Positions 1 to 7,780 of a stretch of 47,932 bases of DNA are shown piece by piece. The DNA is from Deinobacterium chartae (GTDB lineage Bacteria; Deinococcota; Deinococci; Deinococcales; Deinococcaceae). Under the pieces are notes generated by a model. The model worked only from the letters and a program-made list of their open reading frames with translations, was not told where the DNA came from and ran no database searches. The position numbers and the translations under genes are program-made. The first letter of the stretch is position 1. Each line of letters opens with the position of its first letter. The stretch covers positions 1-47,932 of the forward strand of contig NZ_JACHHG010000017.1 in assembly GCF_014202645.1 (NCBI RefSeq). The letters are read 5' to 3'.

Positions 1-27
1 GTTGTCAATCTGCTCACCCTCGCGCAT
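1..27 (-). CDS. N-terminal fragment of an unidentified protein, cut by window edge
   Basis: An ATG at 27 on the minus strand opens a frame beginning MREGEQIDN, about 25 bases downstream of the predicted transcription start. GAGG lies just 3 to 4 bases before the ATG, which is a tight fit. The same frame is open upstream of the ATG and reads like a HAMP-domain tail, so a different start cannot be excluded. Too little is present to name a family. Confidence 0.25.
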
Positions 28-58
28 TCGCCTCGCGGCCTCGCTCAGGGCGAAAAAG

Positions 59-87
59 AGAATACACCCCCGCACCAAAACTGTCAA
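59..87 (-). promoter_or_regulatory. sigma-70-type promoter reading off the left edge
   Basis: On the minus strand TTGACA (82-87) and TATTCT (59-64) are separated by exactly 17 bases. This is one of the few places in the window with a canonical -35 box. Transcription would start near position 52 and run toward base 1, so it serves a gene that lies almost wholly outside the window. Confidence 0.65.
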
Positions 88-153
88 CACCCCCCCGAAG
101 CTCGCTCGAGGAGGTGCGCCAAACGGACCTGAGCCACCCGGAACAAACGCTCC

Positions 154-1212
154 TCAGCGGATGCGCAAACCTCCGGAACCCAGATCGATCACCACGGTCA
201 GCCGCTCGCGCGCCTGGGCGAAGCCCGGGGTCTCCCAGGCACCTTCTTTTTCATCCGGGTCGCCGGATACCCGCTCGAGGCCAGCGGGCAGATCCAGCCT
301 GCCGGAACCGCCGTCTTCGAGCTCGAGGCGCAGCGCCGGATTTCCGGAAGTGTTGATCTCGGTCATCCCCGAACCCATGTCGACCTCGATCCGTCCCCGG
401 CTCCCCTGACCCAGATCGAGGCGCAGTCCACCTGACCCGAGGTCTCCCCGGAAATCCAGTTCGGCCCCCGCGGCGGTACGCAGCCGGGCCTGGCCGGAGC
501 CGCCGTCCAGCTCCACGCGGTACGCCCGGTTCCCCGGCAGGCGGGCGTCTACGCTTCCCGAGCCGCTGTCCACGCGCAGGCGATCCAGCTGCACGGCCTC
601 GAGATCGAGGGTTACAGAGCCCGAGCCGCTGTCCAAGGTGAGTTCCAGTGGCACAGCGCGGCTCAGTCCCACGTCCCAGCGGTTTTCTCCCTGATCGGAG
701 AAGAAGTCAAACTGCACCGGGCCCAGGTTGCGCGCATGGCTCAGGCTCAGGCGACGCGTTTCTCCCCCGCGATCTTGGAACTTGATGCGCCGGTCATCGT
801 GGATCTGCGCCTCGAGCAGCTGGGTCCCTCCCGAGAGCGCATGTACCCGCGCGTGGGCCGAACCGAGGTCGAGGTGAACCTGAGCGCGGCGCGTACCCTC
901 GAGGGGAGCACTGAAATGCTCGTCGCGCAGCACTCCCGTCGCGCTGCGGGAAGCGGCATTGGGGGTGGACAGGCCCACACAAGCCAAAATGGCGGCCACC
1001 GCGATCATGGCACTCAGGGCAGTGGAGCGATGTCCAAAGATCAGGTCAAGGCCGATGGCGACCAGCAGAATGGGCCAGCCGCGCAGCAGGGCCAGGCCGC
1101 TGGGCAAGTCGGTCACACCCAGGGCTGAGAGCAGCCAGACCACGCCGACACCGATCAGTAAGACCGGCCAGAAAACCGAGCGGGAAACAGGACGATACGC
1201 GTCGAAGTTCAC
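154..1212 (-). CDS. LiaF-like membrane protein with N-terminal membrane pair and adhesin-like C-terminal domain
   Basis: The 352-residue protein opens with two hydrophobic segments (about residues 13-32 and 42-60) in the DUF5668/LiaF_TM style. A long soluble part rich in repeated short strands and 'DSGSGS' or 'GSG' turns follows. This is the composition of DUF4097/LiaF beta-helix 'toastrack' domains. Proteins of this type sit in the membrane and in Firmicutes modulate envelope-stress signalling; that role is inference here. The start is a GTG four bases after the stop of the upstream 191-residue membrane protein, so the two are translated as a pair. No enzymatic motif is visible. Confidence 0.75.
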   Translation of the reverse strand: MNFDAYRPVSRSVFWPVLLIGVGVVWLLSALGVTDLPSGLALLRGWPILLVAIGLDLIFGHRSTALSAMIAVAAILACVGLSTPNAASRSATGVLRDEHFSAPLEGTRRAQVHLDLGSAHARVHALSGGTQLLEAQIHDDRRIKFQDRGGETRRLSLSHARNLGPVQFDFFSDQGENRWDVGLSRAVPLELTLDSGSGSVTLDLEAVQLDRLRVDSGSGSVDARLPGNRAYRVELDGGSGQARLRTAAGAELDFRGDLGSGGLRLDLGQGSRGRIEVDMGSGMTEINTSGNPALRLELEDGGSGRLDLPAGLERVSGDPDEKEGAWETPGFAQARERLTVVIDLGSGGLRIR

Positions 1213-1216
1213 AGCA

Positions 1217-1792
1217 TCACCGCATCAGGTTGCCATCGGACGGCGGCTCCTGGTCGCGCGTCCGACGCGACGCGCGCCGAGAGATCAGGGCCAGACCCAC
1301 TCCGATCAGGATCAGCGGCATCAGGAAACGTCCTACGTTCTGCAGGCCCAGCCCGCTGATGTCGAGAACCCCCTCGAAAAACAGAAAGCCAACGGCGAAC
1401 ATGACCAGGCCCAGGCGCGCCACACTCAGACCCTGTCGCATCAGGCTGACCTCGCCGGAGCGCGAGCCCTGCAACCACAGGCCCATGCCGACCGCCGTAG
1501 GCGCGACCAGGGCCCAGGCGTACGCCCAGCTCTCGAAATGCCCGGTGGCGTTCTGAAAGAACAGGATCAGTCCCACCGCCGTGACGACGCTGGCCGGAAC
1601 TCCCAGCGCCGCGGTCGCGCGGCCACCCCCCAGGTGTGCCAACAGCAGCGCAAGGCCCGGAATCAGTACGAACAGTGGCCACAGCAGCGCCCCGAAGTCG
1701 AAGCGCACAAACTGTCCCAGCAGGAAAAAGGCTCCTAATGCAATAAGTACCAGCCCCAGGCCAGCATTTCCCGAAGATTGCGAATCTTTCAC
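1217..1792 (-). CDS. multi-pass membrane protein, DUF5668/LiaF-TM like
   Basis: The 191-residue product is mostly hydrophobic, with about six candidate membrane segments separated by short basic turns. The first two resemble the membrane pair of the following gene. It starts at GTG 1792 behind a strong AGGAGG site with a 4-base spacer. It ends four bases before the start of the LiaF-like gene, so the two form an operon and may act as one membrane complex. I see no catalytic or binding motif. Family assignment rests on the pattern of hydrophobic segments and is approximate. Confidence 0.7.
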   Translation of the reverse strand: MKDSQSSGNAGLGLVLIALGAFFLLGQFVRFDFGALLWPLFVLIPGLALLLAHLGGGRATAALGVPASVVTAVGLILFFQNATGHFESWAYAWALVAPTAVGMGLWLQGSRSGEVSLMRQGLSVARLGLVMFAVGFLFFEGVLDISGLGLQNVGRFLMPLILIGVGLALISRRASRRTRDQEPPSDGNLMR

Positions 1793-1902
1793 AACCCCTC
1801 CTCTGCTGTCCGATACGCGGGCATCTTCGGGGACGTTCCTGGCCCATCGTTATCTCTGGCGGGGCAAGGCGGGGCTTGCGCGTCGCGGCAGGAGACAAAG
1901 GT

Positions 1903-2568
1903 TCAGCGAAAGATCGTCAAGCGGCGTGTCTCGAGGTCCAGAGCGACCAGGCGGCTCATGCCGAGGTCCAGGTACAGCGCGTCCCGCTCGAGTTTGACCT
2001 GCTCCTGCGGGGTGTGGCCGTGCAGCGACAGTCGGCACCCGGGGGGCAGCGGATGCAGCGGGTGCTCGCCGGGGCGGTGCCACAGGTGATCGGTGTTGAC
2101 CGGGAAGTCGTAGCTCGAGGGGCGCGCGGCGTGCGCGAACAGCAGGCCGCTCTCGATGTGCCAGTGGCGCAGGTTCTGATCCATCCACAGCAGGGCGCGC
2201 TCGAGGTTGCGGGTGCCGAACTGGGCTATGGTCTGCCGTCCGCCGTTGGCAATCCAGGTGCGCATCATGGCGCGGTCTCCGCGTAAAACGGCCTCGAGGG
2301 CCATCTGATCGTGGTTTCCCATCAGACAGATCGCCCGGCCCCGGGCGTGCAGGGCACGCAACACCCGCAGTACGCCCGGTGAGTCCGGTCCCCGGTCGAA
2401 GTAATCGCCCAACAGCACAAAACGGCGGCCGGGAAAGGCACGGATGGCACAGGCCAGCAGGGTGCTGCGTCCGTGCACGTCCGGAATCACCACCGGAGCC
2501 CGGTGCAGGTCCGCCGTATGCGAAGCGTGGACCGTCCAGCCTTGCGCACGCTCCACCCCGAATGTCAT
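1903..2568 (-). CDS. PPP-family metallophosphoesterase (serine/threonine phosphatase-like)
   Basis: The protein carries the ordered motifs of calcineurin-like phosphoesterases: PDVHG (metal ligands Asp and His), GDYFDRG and GNHD, with a later LHGHT that supplies the last histidine ligand. This matches the bacterial PPP phosphatases that act on phosphoserine/threonine or on dinucleotide polyphosphates; the substrate is not deducible. About 221 residues is normal for a minimal catalytic domain. I place the start at ATG 2568. The only good ribosome binding site upstream (GGAGG, 2586-2590) is placed ideally for a five-codon mini-ORF whose stop overlaps this ATG. It is a single gene, divergent from the HtrA-like protease. 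Confidence 0.85.
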   Translation of the reverse strand: MTFGVERAQGWTVHASHTADLHRAPVVIPDVHGRSTLLACAIRAFPGRRFVLLGDYFDRGPDSPGVLRVLRALHARGRAICLMGNHDQMALEAVLRGDRAMMRTWIANGGRQTIAQFGTRNLERALLWMDQNLRHWHIESGLLFAHAARPSSYDFPVNTDHLWHRPGEHPLHPLPPGCRLSLHGHTPQEQVKLERDALYLDLGMSRLVALDLETRRLTIFR

Positions 2569-2579
2569 AAGCCCATCAT
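2565..2579 (-). CDS. five-codon leader mini-ORF coupled to the phosphatase start
   Basis: The minus strand reads ATG ATG GGC TTA TGA, six bases after a full GGAGG. Its TGA overlaps the phosphatase ATG as ATGA. The phosphatase itself has no site of its own, so it may be translated by reinitiation. The alternative in-frame TTG (2592) lies inside the GGAGG and is unlikely. Confidence 0.35.
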   Translation of the reverse strand: MMGL

Positions 2580-2712
2580 GGCTTTCCTCCAAAACAGATG
2601 CACCTCTTGGGGGTTATCTGTACCTTCATGCTTTGTTCAGCAGGCCTTCTTGCTTCTCAGCGTTTTAAAGTGTTCTAGAGTAGAAAAAATCAAACGCAAC
2701 AGGAGGCAGATG

Positions 2713-3789
2713 ATGCGAGCCGGGCTGGGCTGGGTGATGGCAGCGTTACTCATGGCAGGACCTGTTCAGGCACAAGACCTGCGCCTCACCCCGGTCGCGC
2801 AGGCGCGCCCCGCCCCTGCGCTGCAAGATGTGTTCGTCAGAGCGCGTCCGGCCACCGTGCAGATCGAGGAACGCCGCCATCCCGAACAGGACGAGCCCGA
2901 CGGGGCAGGCACCGCTTTTTTCATCTCGGCGGACGGTCTGGCCCTGACCGCCTACCACGTGGTGGAGGGTCCGGGTTTTTTCCGAGCACGCCTGCCCGGC
3001 GGTGAGCAGCATGACCTCGAGGTGATCGGCTTCGATGCGGCAGCGGATGTGGCCCTGCTGCGGATCCGAGTCGGTCAGACCGTGCCCTTCCTGCCGCTGG
3101 CCGGGCGCGCACCCAGAATGGGCGACGCCCTGGTCGCCATCGGCAACAGCGGCAACGACTTTCTGGGCGCGCGCTACGGTCAGGTGGTGCAACTCGGTGT
3201 GGCGTCCTCACGGGCGGACTTTCCCAGCGGGACTTTCGAGCTCAACGCCCCGCTGGCCCCGGGCGACTCGGGCGGACCGATCCTCAATGCCCAGGGCGAG
3301 GTGGTGGGCATCGCGAGCTACATCCGGCTGAGCGACGAAGGAATCTCCGCATACGCGGTACCGGTGCGCTCGGGCGACCCCCTGCTTGCCGACCTGCGTT
3401 CCGGAGCGCAGCGCGACGTACCCGTGATCGGTATTTTCGCGCTCGACGCCCCGATCAGCCCGGCCGCTTTCCCCCGGCTGGGCCTGGGCCCCAAACCGGG
3501 AGCGGTGGTGAGCGAGGTCAGCAAAGACAGCCCGGCGGACCGCGCCGGGCTGCGCCCGCAGCGCAGCGAACGGGACGAGAACGGCAACCTGCGACTGATC
3601 GCCGACGTCATCGTCGCGATCGACGGCCAGCCGACCCCGGACTTCACGACCCTGCTCCAGCTCGTTCGTTCACGGCGCATCGGCGAACGGGTGGTGCTGA
3701 CCGTTCAGCGCGGAAACCAGGAATTACAGATTCCGCTGGTCCTCGAGGGCAAGGCCCAGGCCGAACGACGCAACGCTCCAGCGCGCTGA
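2713..3789 (+). CDS. secreted HtrA/DegP-type serine protease with C-terminal PDZ domain
   Basis: The 358-residue product begins with a signal peptide (hydrophobic core about residues 4-15, likely cleaved after PVQA). A trypsin-like domain follows with His82 (TAYHVV), Asp112 (DVALL) and nucleophile Ser186 (GDSGGP). A PDZ-like region (about 255-345) contains the usual SPADRAGLR segment. HtrA proteins degrade or refold damaged proteins outside the membrane. Only one PDZ domain is present, as in DegS-like and many Gram-positive forms. AGGAGG at 2701-2706 gives a 6-base spacer to ATG 2713; ATG 2710 just before it is the alternative. It converges with the HD-domain gene, with 10 bases between stops. 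Confidence 0.88.
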   Translation: MRAGLGWVMAALLMAGPVQAQDLRLTPVAQARPAPALQDVFVRARPATVQIEERRHPEQDEPDGAGTAFFISADGLALTAYHVVEGPGFFRARLPGGEQHDLEVIGFDAAADVALLRIRVGQTVPFLPLAGRAPRMGDALVAIGNSGNDFLGARYGQVVQLGVASSRADFPSGTFELNAPLAPGDSGGPILNAQGEVVGIASYIRLSDEGISAYAVPVRSGDPLLADLRSGAQRDVPVIGIFALDAPISPAAFPRLGLGPKPGAVVSEVSKDSPADRAGLRPQRSERDENGNLRLIADVIVAIDGQPTPDFTTLLQLVRSRRIGERVVLTVQRGNQELQIPLVLEGKAQAERRNAPAR

Positions 3790-3799
3790 AACCCCTCGA

Positions 3800-4279
3800 T
3801 CAGGGGCGCTGCGGACGCGGCAGCAGGATTGCCCAACGGATCGTGTCCGGATCGCGCGCCGCCTCGGTGGACAGCAGACGGGGATCGGGCACGATGCCCA
3901 CCCGGGGCAACTCGAGGCGGTCGGCATCCCAGCAGGTGCCGATGGTGGGATCATCGCTGATCTCGCCGTCGGTGTGATGATCGCAGGCATAGGTCAGCAG
4001 CCTCAGGCGCGCCTCGGACAGCGCGAACAGTTCGCCGTTGAGCTCGCGGGCGCGGCGGGCCCCGCGCGAACCGTGTCCCGGATCCCACGAGTCCGTCTGG
4101 CGCAGGCAGTCGTGAAACACGCTGAACAGCCGCACGACCTCGAGGTCGGCTCCCGAACGGACGGCGAGCCGCTCGCCGATCAGGCGAACCCGGTCCCAGT
4201 GGTCCGGACCGTGAATGGAGGCTTCTCCAAGCGGAAACTCCTGGATCAAGCGAGCCCGCAGCGCGTCGAAATCGAACAT
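3800..4279 (-). CDS. HD-domain phosphohydrolase
   Basis: The 159-residue protein has the HD-superfamily ligands in order: an early histidine (HGPDHWDRV), the paired His-Asp in FHDCLR, and a later HH pair (DHHTDG) with a C-terminal Asp in CWDADRL. It is close to a minimal HD domain. Members hydrolyse nucleotides or other phosphate esters, with metal ions in the site; the substrate is not evident. I take the second methionine (ATG 4279) as the start because TACACT lies six bases before it, the leaderless signature seen throughout this window. It is monocistronic. Confidence 0.82.
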   Translation of the reverse strand: MFDFDALRARLIQEFPLGEASIHGPDHWDRVRLIGERLAVRSGADLEVVRLFSVFHDCLRQTDSWDPGHGSRGARRARELNGELFALSEARLRLLTYACDHHTDGEISDDPTIGTCWDADRLELPRVGIVPDPRLLSTEAARDPDTIRWAILLPRPQRP

Positions 4280-4285
4280 GAGGCC

Positions 4286-4291
4286 AGTGTA
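4286..4291 (-). promoter_or_regulatory. -10 box of leaderless HD-domain gene
   Basis: TACACT on the minus strand ends six bases before ATG 4279. The 15 bases TACACTGGCCTCATG are identical to those at the NarL-type regulator start (15544-15558). Confidence 0.6.
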
Positions 4292-4396
4292 TCGCACCGC
4301 GTTGCGACCGCCCTTTCCGCACGGCAGCCGCTCGAGGTGCCAAAACCCTCTGCCGGACGCCGCGCACGGTTTGACCCGGGCATGAACCGTACGTTC

Positions 4397-4402
4397 TACC
4401 CT
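4397..4402 (+). promoter_or_regulatory. -10 box of leaderless DUF4388-like gene
   Basis: TACCCT ends five bases before ATG 4408, with no ribosome binding site between. Confidence 0.45.
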
Positions 4403-4407
4403 GGCGC

Positions 4408-5340
4408 ATGGCTCTCTCAGAACATGCGGCGGGAACGCTGGCCGAGGGCGACAAGCCCTTCATGGTCGCGCGGCAGGAAGACCTGCCCTTTACCGAGTTT
4501 CTGGCCTACATGGTCGGGCAACGCATGACCGGTTGCGTGGTGCTGCACCCCAACAGCCTGAAACTGCACCTGCGCGACGGCAGCCTCGAGGCGGTGGAGG
4601 GCGGCGAACCGCTGGGCCAGATCCTGCTGCGCGAACGCCTGCTGAACGAGGACGGCCTGGTGACGGCGCTGCGCGAAGGAGGCCTGCTGGGACAGACCCT
4701 GCTGCGCCAGGGCATGTTGAACGCCTCCGAACTGTCGCACGCCCTGAACCTGCAGGCCCGCATCGGGCTGTCTTACGCCCTGAAGGTGCTACCACAGAGC
4801 TACGAGCTGTACCGCTCGGTCGGACTTCCGGCCCCGCACGCAGGGGTCCAGCCTTCCCGGGTGCTGATCGAGGCGCTGATTCAGGAAGAAAGCCTGCCGC
4901 TGAACCTGCCGTTCCGGCTCGCCCCGCAGCCGGCCTCCCTCACGCTGCAGTCCGAGGAGTGGGCGGTTCTGCGCTGGATGAACGGACGCCGCACGCTGGT
5001 CAGTGCGCTGCAGCTTTCGGGCCTAGACCCCGACCGTGCCCGCGAGGTGAGCCGCACGCTGTTCGCCCGGCGGTTGCTCGAACCGTCGGCCATCGTAGGC
5101 CTCAAACTGGTGGTCGCCCGCCGCCGGGTAGCGGGCAGCGCCTACCATCCTCCGGCGGCGATCCAGTCGAACCTGTTTCTCAAGGCGCTCAACGGGCAGG
5201 ACTCGGCCTGGCAGATCGGAGAGCGGCTGCGCTTCCGACCCGAAGAAACCGCGACGCTGCTCGCAAGCCTGACCCGCGAGGGGCTGATCGAGATCCTGCG
5301 CGGCCAGCGCGAGGTGCAGCGGCTCCTCGAGGAGTTCTGA
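4408..5340 (+). CDS. DUF4388-like (PATAN-type) regulatory protein
   Basis: The 310-residue soluble protein begins with a module resembling DUF4388/PATAN domains: a short helix, a beta pair around GCVVLHPNSLKLHLRDG, then repeated 'LLRERLLNEDGL' and 'LLRQGMLNASEL' units. The unit 'low-copy start, E/Q, LL.qg.l' is typical of type II/IV secretion-related N-terminal helices. The C-terminal third contains two winged-helix-like stretches. Such proteins serve in bacterial signalling, often with response regulators or GTPase-activating partners. The exact role here is unknown. The start is leaderless (TACCCT five bases upstream). Nothing downstream on this strand is co-transcribed as protein. Confidence 0.6.
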   Translation: MALSEHAAGTLAEGDKPFMVARQEDLPFTEFLAYMVGQRMTGCVVLHPNSLKLHLRDGSLEAVEGGEPLGQILLRERLLNEDGLVTALREGGLLGQTLLRQGMLNASELSHALNLQARIGLSYALKVLPQSYELYRSVGLPAPHAGVQPSRVLIEALIQEESLPLNLPFRLAPQPASLTLQSEEWAVLRWMNGRRTLVSALQLSGLDPDRAREVSRTLFARRLLEPSAIVGLKLVVARRRVAGSAYHPPAAIQSNLFLKALNGQDSAWQIGERLRFRPEETATLLASLTREGLIEILRGQREVQRLLEEF

Positions 5341-5463
5341 ACGCACCGGGGCACCCGGGCCGAACGCTACGAAGTCTGGCGGAGCCGGTGTTCGCGGGGT
5401 GGTACGACCGGCTTAGGTCGCCGAGCAGATGGCAGCATGAAGCGGGCCGGTTAGATTGATTTT

Positions 5464-5595
5464 GAACATCGGTGCTGGCTAGCCGCCTTACAACGGCGGG
5501 CAGAGCTGCGACCCTGCGGGCTTTGCAGCGTGCGATCACTGTTGGCCCAGCCAGGTGCCAAACCGCCCCTATGCCTACGCCGGGGCGGCTTTTTA
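5464..5595 (+). ncRNA. candidate structured small RNA of unknown family
   Basis: No ORF explains this stretch. A -10 box (TAGATT, 5452-5457) would start transcription near 5464. The RNA can form a closing stem (5471-5480 with 5549-5559, containing CTGGCT/AGCCAG), two internal hairpins (CCGCC 5483-5487 with GGCGG 5495-5499; GCTGC 5505-5509 with GCAGC 5525-5529), and then an intrinsic terminator. This is a multi-branch layout. I checked for SRP RNA, tmRNA, RNase P and 6S features and did not find their conserved motifs. Structure was judged by hand, without folding energies. Confidence 0.45.
5563..5595 (+). terminator. rho-independent terminator of the candidate small RNA
   Basis: CCGCCCC (5563-5569) pairs with GGGGCGG (5582-5588) and is followed by CTTTTTAT. 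On the minus strand the flanking run is only three T residues, so it most likely acts on plus-strand transcripts. Confidence 0.8.
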
Positions 5596-5703
5596 TACGC
5601 TGCACTTTTCTCGGACCCCTCCAAAAGTTTCGGGCCGATCAGCCTGTTGAGAAGCTGATCGACCCCTGTTCCGCACGAGCGGTTTTTCGAAGTGCCGGTC
5701 CTT

Positions 5704-6165
5704 TTAGACCTGCTCGGTCTCGCCGGGCTGCTCCTGCTCCTGGCTGGCAGCAAGATACTCGAGGATGACGTCGCGGGCAGCGCGCCAGCCCTTGCAGACC
5801 GCAGCGCGGTAGCCTGCGGCGGACAGGCGGCGGATCCAGGCACTCTGGTCTTTGCTGGCACGTCCGCCCAGGGCTTTAAGCTCGATGTACAGACCGTGGT
5901 AAGGACCGCTGGGAACGGGCAGGCACAGGTCGGGCACGCCCGGGCGTACTCCCTGGGCCTTGAGACGGATGGCGTTAAGAACGTGACGGTTCTCACCGCT
6001 GGGGATCGCGAAGATCAGGGCGAGATCCGGGTACAGGTCCGTATTCTGATCGCACCAGCTGATCAGCTTCACCTGGTGCTGGTGCTCATCCCAGTGCTCC
6101 TCGATACGAGGCGGCTCACTGTGATTGCGCGATACGGCAATGGATGGAGTCGTACTAGTCAACAC
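5704..6165 (-). CDS. VRR-NUC domain nuclease
   Basis: The C-terminal 110 residues contain the VRR-NUC (PD-(D/E)XK type) motifs in order: an N-terminal helix with EHQHQ, then GVRPGVPDL with the catalytic Asp, LYIELKA with Glu and Lys, a SKDQSAWI glutamine, and GYRAAVCKG. VRR-NUC proteins occur in phages as resolvase-like enzymes and in eukaryotes as FAN1. A lone copy next to a gene-poor, lower-GC stretch suggests phage origin (inference). The open frame extends to 6270, but I prefer GTG 6165 (or TTG 6162) because CTGAGG precedes it and the upstream part is not domain-like. Product about 153 residues. Confidence 0.75.
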   Translation of the reverse strand: MLTSTTPSIAVSRNHSEPPRIEEHWDEHQHQVKLISWCDQNTDLYPDLALIFAIPSGENRHVLNAIRLKAQGVRPGVPDLCLPVPSGPYHGLYIELKALGGRASKDQSAWIRRLSAAGYRAAVCKGWRAARDVILEYLAASQEQEQPGETEQV

Positions 6166-6270
6166 GTACCTCAGGGGTATGAGAAGAGTTTCAGGGAAGA
6201 GCAGAAGGTGGCAGCGTGCGCTCCACCTGCTTGTGCGGTCCTCTCGGGCGCTAATTAAACCTTGCCACAA

Positions 6271-6682
6271 CTATATGACCGGTTTATAACTCGGCCCCTC
6301 ACCCTCAGCACATAGGTCAACAGGGTTCACCAAAGTATACCCTGATTGGCGAGAGTTTGTTCACATCAGAGTAACAGAATCCGCGCGAGGCTACCTGCCC
6401 GCAGCTTCTGTCGTCCAAGGACCCGACGTATGGTACTACTTTTTTCTCGTTCGCAAAACAGTAATAAAATGAGAAAAGCCTTTATACGCGTGTTTCAGGC
6501 GTCCGAGAACCACAGGGATTGAACACCTCAGGCTGGTTGCCAGACCGTTTCGCCCCCGCGAAACCACTTCTGCCCACCGCCTCACCGAACGGCCACACTG
6601 CCGTATGAGTACCGCTGCATCCGACGTGCCGGTCCATTCCGTCACTGCTCAATCATTTTCTGCACGGTACGCTCCGCTCATC
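6271..6682. other. gene-poor, lower-GC interval
   Basis: I find no convincing gene here. The interval is visibly richer in A and T than its surroundings (6260-6490). It contains an ACCGGT-centred dyad near 6280-6295, a TATACT box on the minus strand near 6332-6337, one CRISPR-repeat-like element, and a 7-bp inverted repeat GTTTCGC/GCGAAAC at 6549-6566. The open frames in it lack start signals and coding bias. Confidence 0.5.
6492..6524. repeat. single CRISPR-repeat-like sequence (no array)
   Basis: This 33-base element starts GTTTCAG and ends GGGATTGAAC, the terminal pattern of many type I and III CRISPR repeats. An AT-rich stretch of about 60 bases precedes it, as a leader would. Only one copy is present. 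A weaker match (GTTTC...GCGAAACCAC) begins 57 bases later at 6549. There is no second clear repeat and no cas gene, so chance resemblance is quite possible. Confidence 0.2.
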
Positions 6683-7780
6683 ATGTCCGATCTCACCGAA
6701 ACGCTCCGCTTTGCCCTGCTGCAACGGCTGCGCCACCTCGAGGCCCCCGGCGCCGCGGTCTCCCTGCTCGCAGACGGCCATCCCGTCTTCGAAGGCAGCT
6801 TGGGACATGCCGACTGGAGCGGTCAGATCCCGCTTGCCGCTGAGGCCCTCTTCCCCATCTACAGCGTGACCAAGCCGCTGATCGCAGCGGCCACGCTGCA
6901 GATCGCTGCCCAGGGCCGAATCGACCTCGAGGCGCCGGTTGCGGACCTGCTGCCCGACTTGCCCCCCGCGCTGCGCGATGGGCGCATCACCGTGCGGCGG
7001 CTGCTCAACCACACCGCTGGCCTGCCCGACTACGGCGGGCTCGCAGCCTACCGGCGCGACCTGCGCGCTGACCCCACCTCTCCCTGGAGCGACCGGGAAT
7101 TCCTCGAGCACAGCCTCAGGGGCGGGTTACGCTTTGCACCGGGGCAGGGCTGGGGGTACTCGAACGTCGGCTACCAGTTGCTGCGACTGCTGCTCGAACA
7201 CCTGGAAAACGCGCCACTGAAGCGGGTCCTCGAGGCCCGGCTGTTCGCACCGCTGGGCCTGCGCGCGACCCGGGTAGCAGAGCGCCTCGAGGACACCCGC
7301 TCCCTCACGCCCGGTTTCAGCGCGCTGTGGTCGCAGCAGGGCGAGCTGCAAAACAGCGTGCCGCGCTACCACCCGGGATGGGTGGCGCACGGCGTGGTGG
7401 TTTCAAGCGCTCCGGAGCTCGCCCGCCTCACAGACGCCCTGTTCTCCGGAAAGCTGCTGGACCGGGCCTGGCTGGAACAGATGCAGGCTCCGGTGGAAGT
7501 TGGCCTGAAGCACCCGATCTTCCGGCAGGCCGCTTACGGGCTGGGCCTGATGCTCGATGCCACTCCGGGCCGTTCGCTGGCCGGACACGGCGGGGGTGGT
7601 CCGGGCTTCTCGGCCGGGGCGCTGCACCTGCGCTTGCCCTCGGGGCGGCGGCTGACCGGCGTGGGCCTGGTCAACCGCGACCGTGACGAAGGAGGCCTGC
7701 GGCTCGCCGCCGACCTGCTGGACCACGCCACGCGGTCTTCCAAGGAGACAGGCCCAATCAGTAGTTTCCGGCAAACGTGA
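6683..7780 (+). CDS. serine hydrolase of the class C beta-lactamase / penicillin-binding fold
   Basis: The 365-residue protein has the active-site set of the family: Ser61-X-X-Lys64 (SVTK), Tyr159-Ser-Asn161 (YSN), and a C-terminal HGG in the place of KTG. These enzymes act on beta-lactams, D-amino-acid peptides or ordinary esters; HGG variants are often esterases or peptidases, so resistance should not be assumed. No signal peptide is visible, which argues for a cytoplasmic enzyme. I start at ATG 6683 (a TACGCT box sits nine bases upstream) rather than at ATG 6605, whose extra 26 residues are not domain-like. Its 3' end overlaps the convergent secreted-protein gene by 23 bases. Confidence 0.85.
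   Translation: MSDLTETLRFALLQRLRHLEAPGAAVSLLADGHPVFEGSLGHADWSGQIPLAAEALFPIYSVTKPLIAAATLQIAAQGRIDLEAPVADLLPDLPPALRDGRITVRRLLNHTAGLPDYGGLAAYRRDLRADPTSPWSDREFLEHSLRGGLRFAPGQGWGYSNVGYQLLRLLLEHLENAPLKRVLEARLFAPLGLRATRVAERLEDTRSLTPGFSALWSQQGELQNSVPRYHPGWVAHGVVVSSAPELARLTDALFSGKLLDRAWLEQMQAPVEVGLKHPIFRQAAYGLGLMLDATPGRSLAGHGGGGPGFSAGALHLRLPSGRRLTGVGLVNRDRDEGGLRLAADLLDHATRSSKETGPISSFRQT

Noticed and set aside
5395-5412. T-box-like sequence (GGGTGGTAC)
   Set aside because: A T-box needs a specifier stem upstream, a terminator just after it and an amino-acid gene downstream. None is present, and the terminator is 150 bases away.
6436-6645. 69-residue ORF on the minus strand in the gene-poor interval
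   Set aside because: No ribosome binding site or leaderless box at its start and no coding bias.
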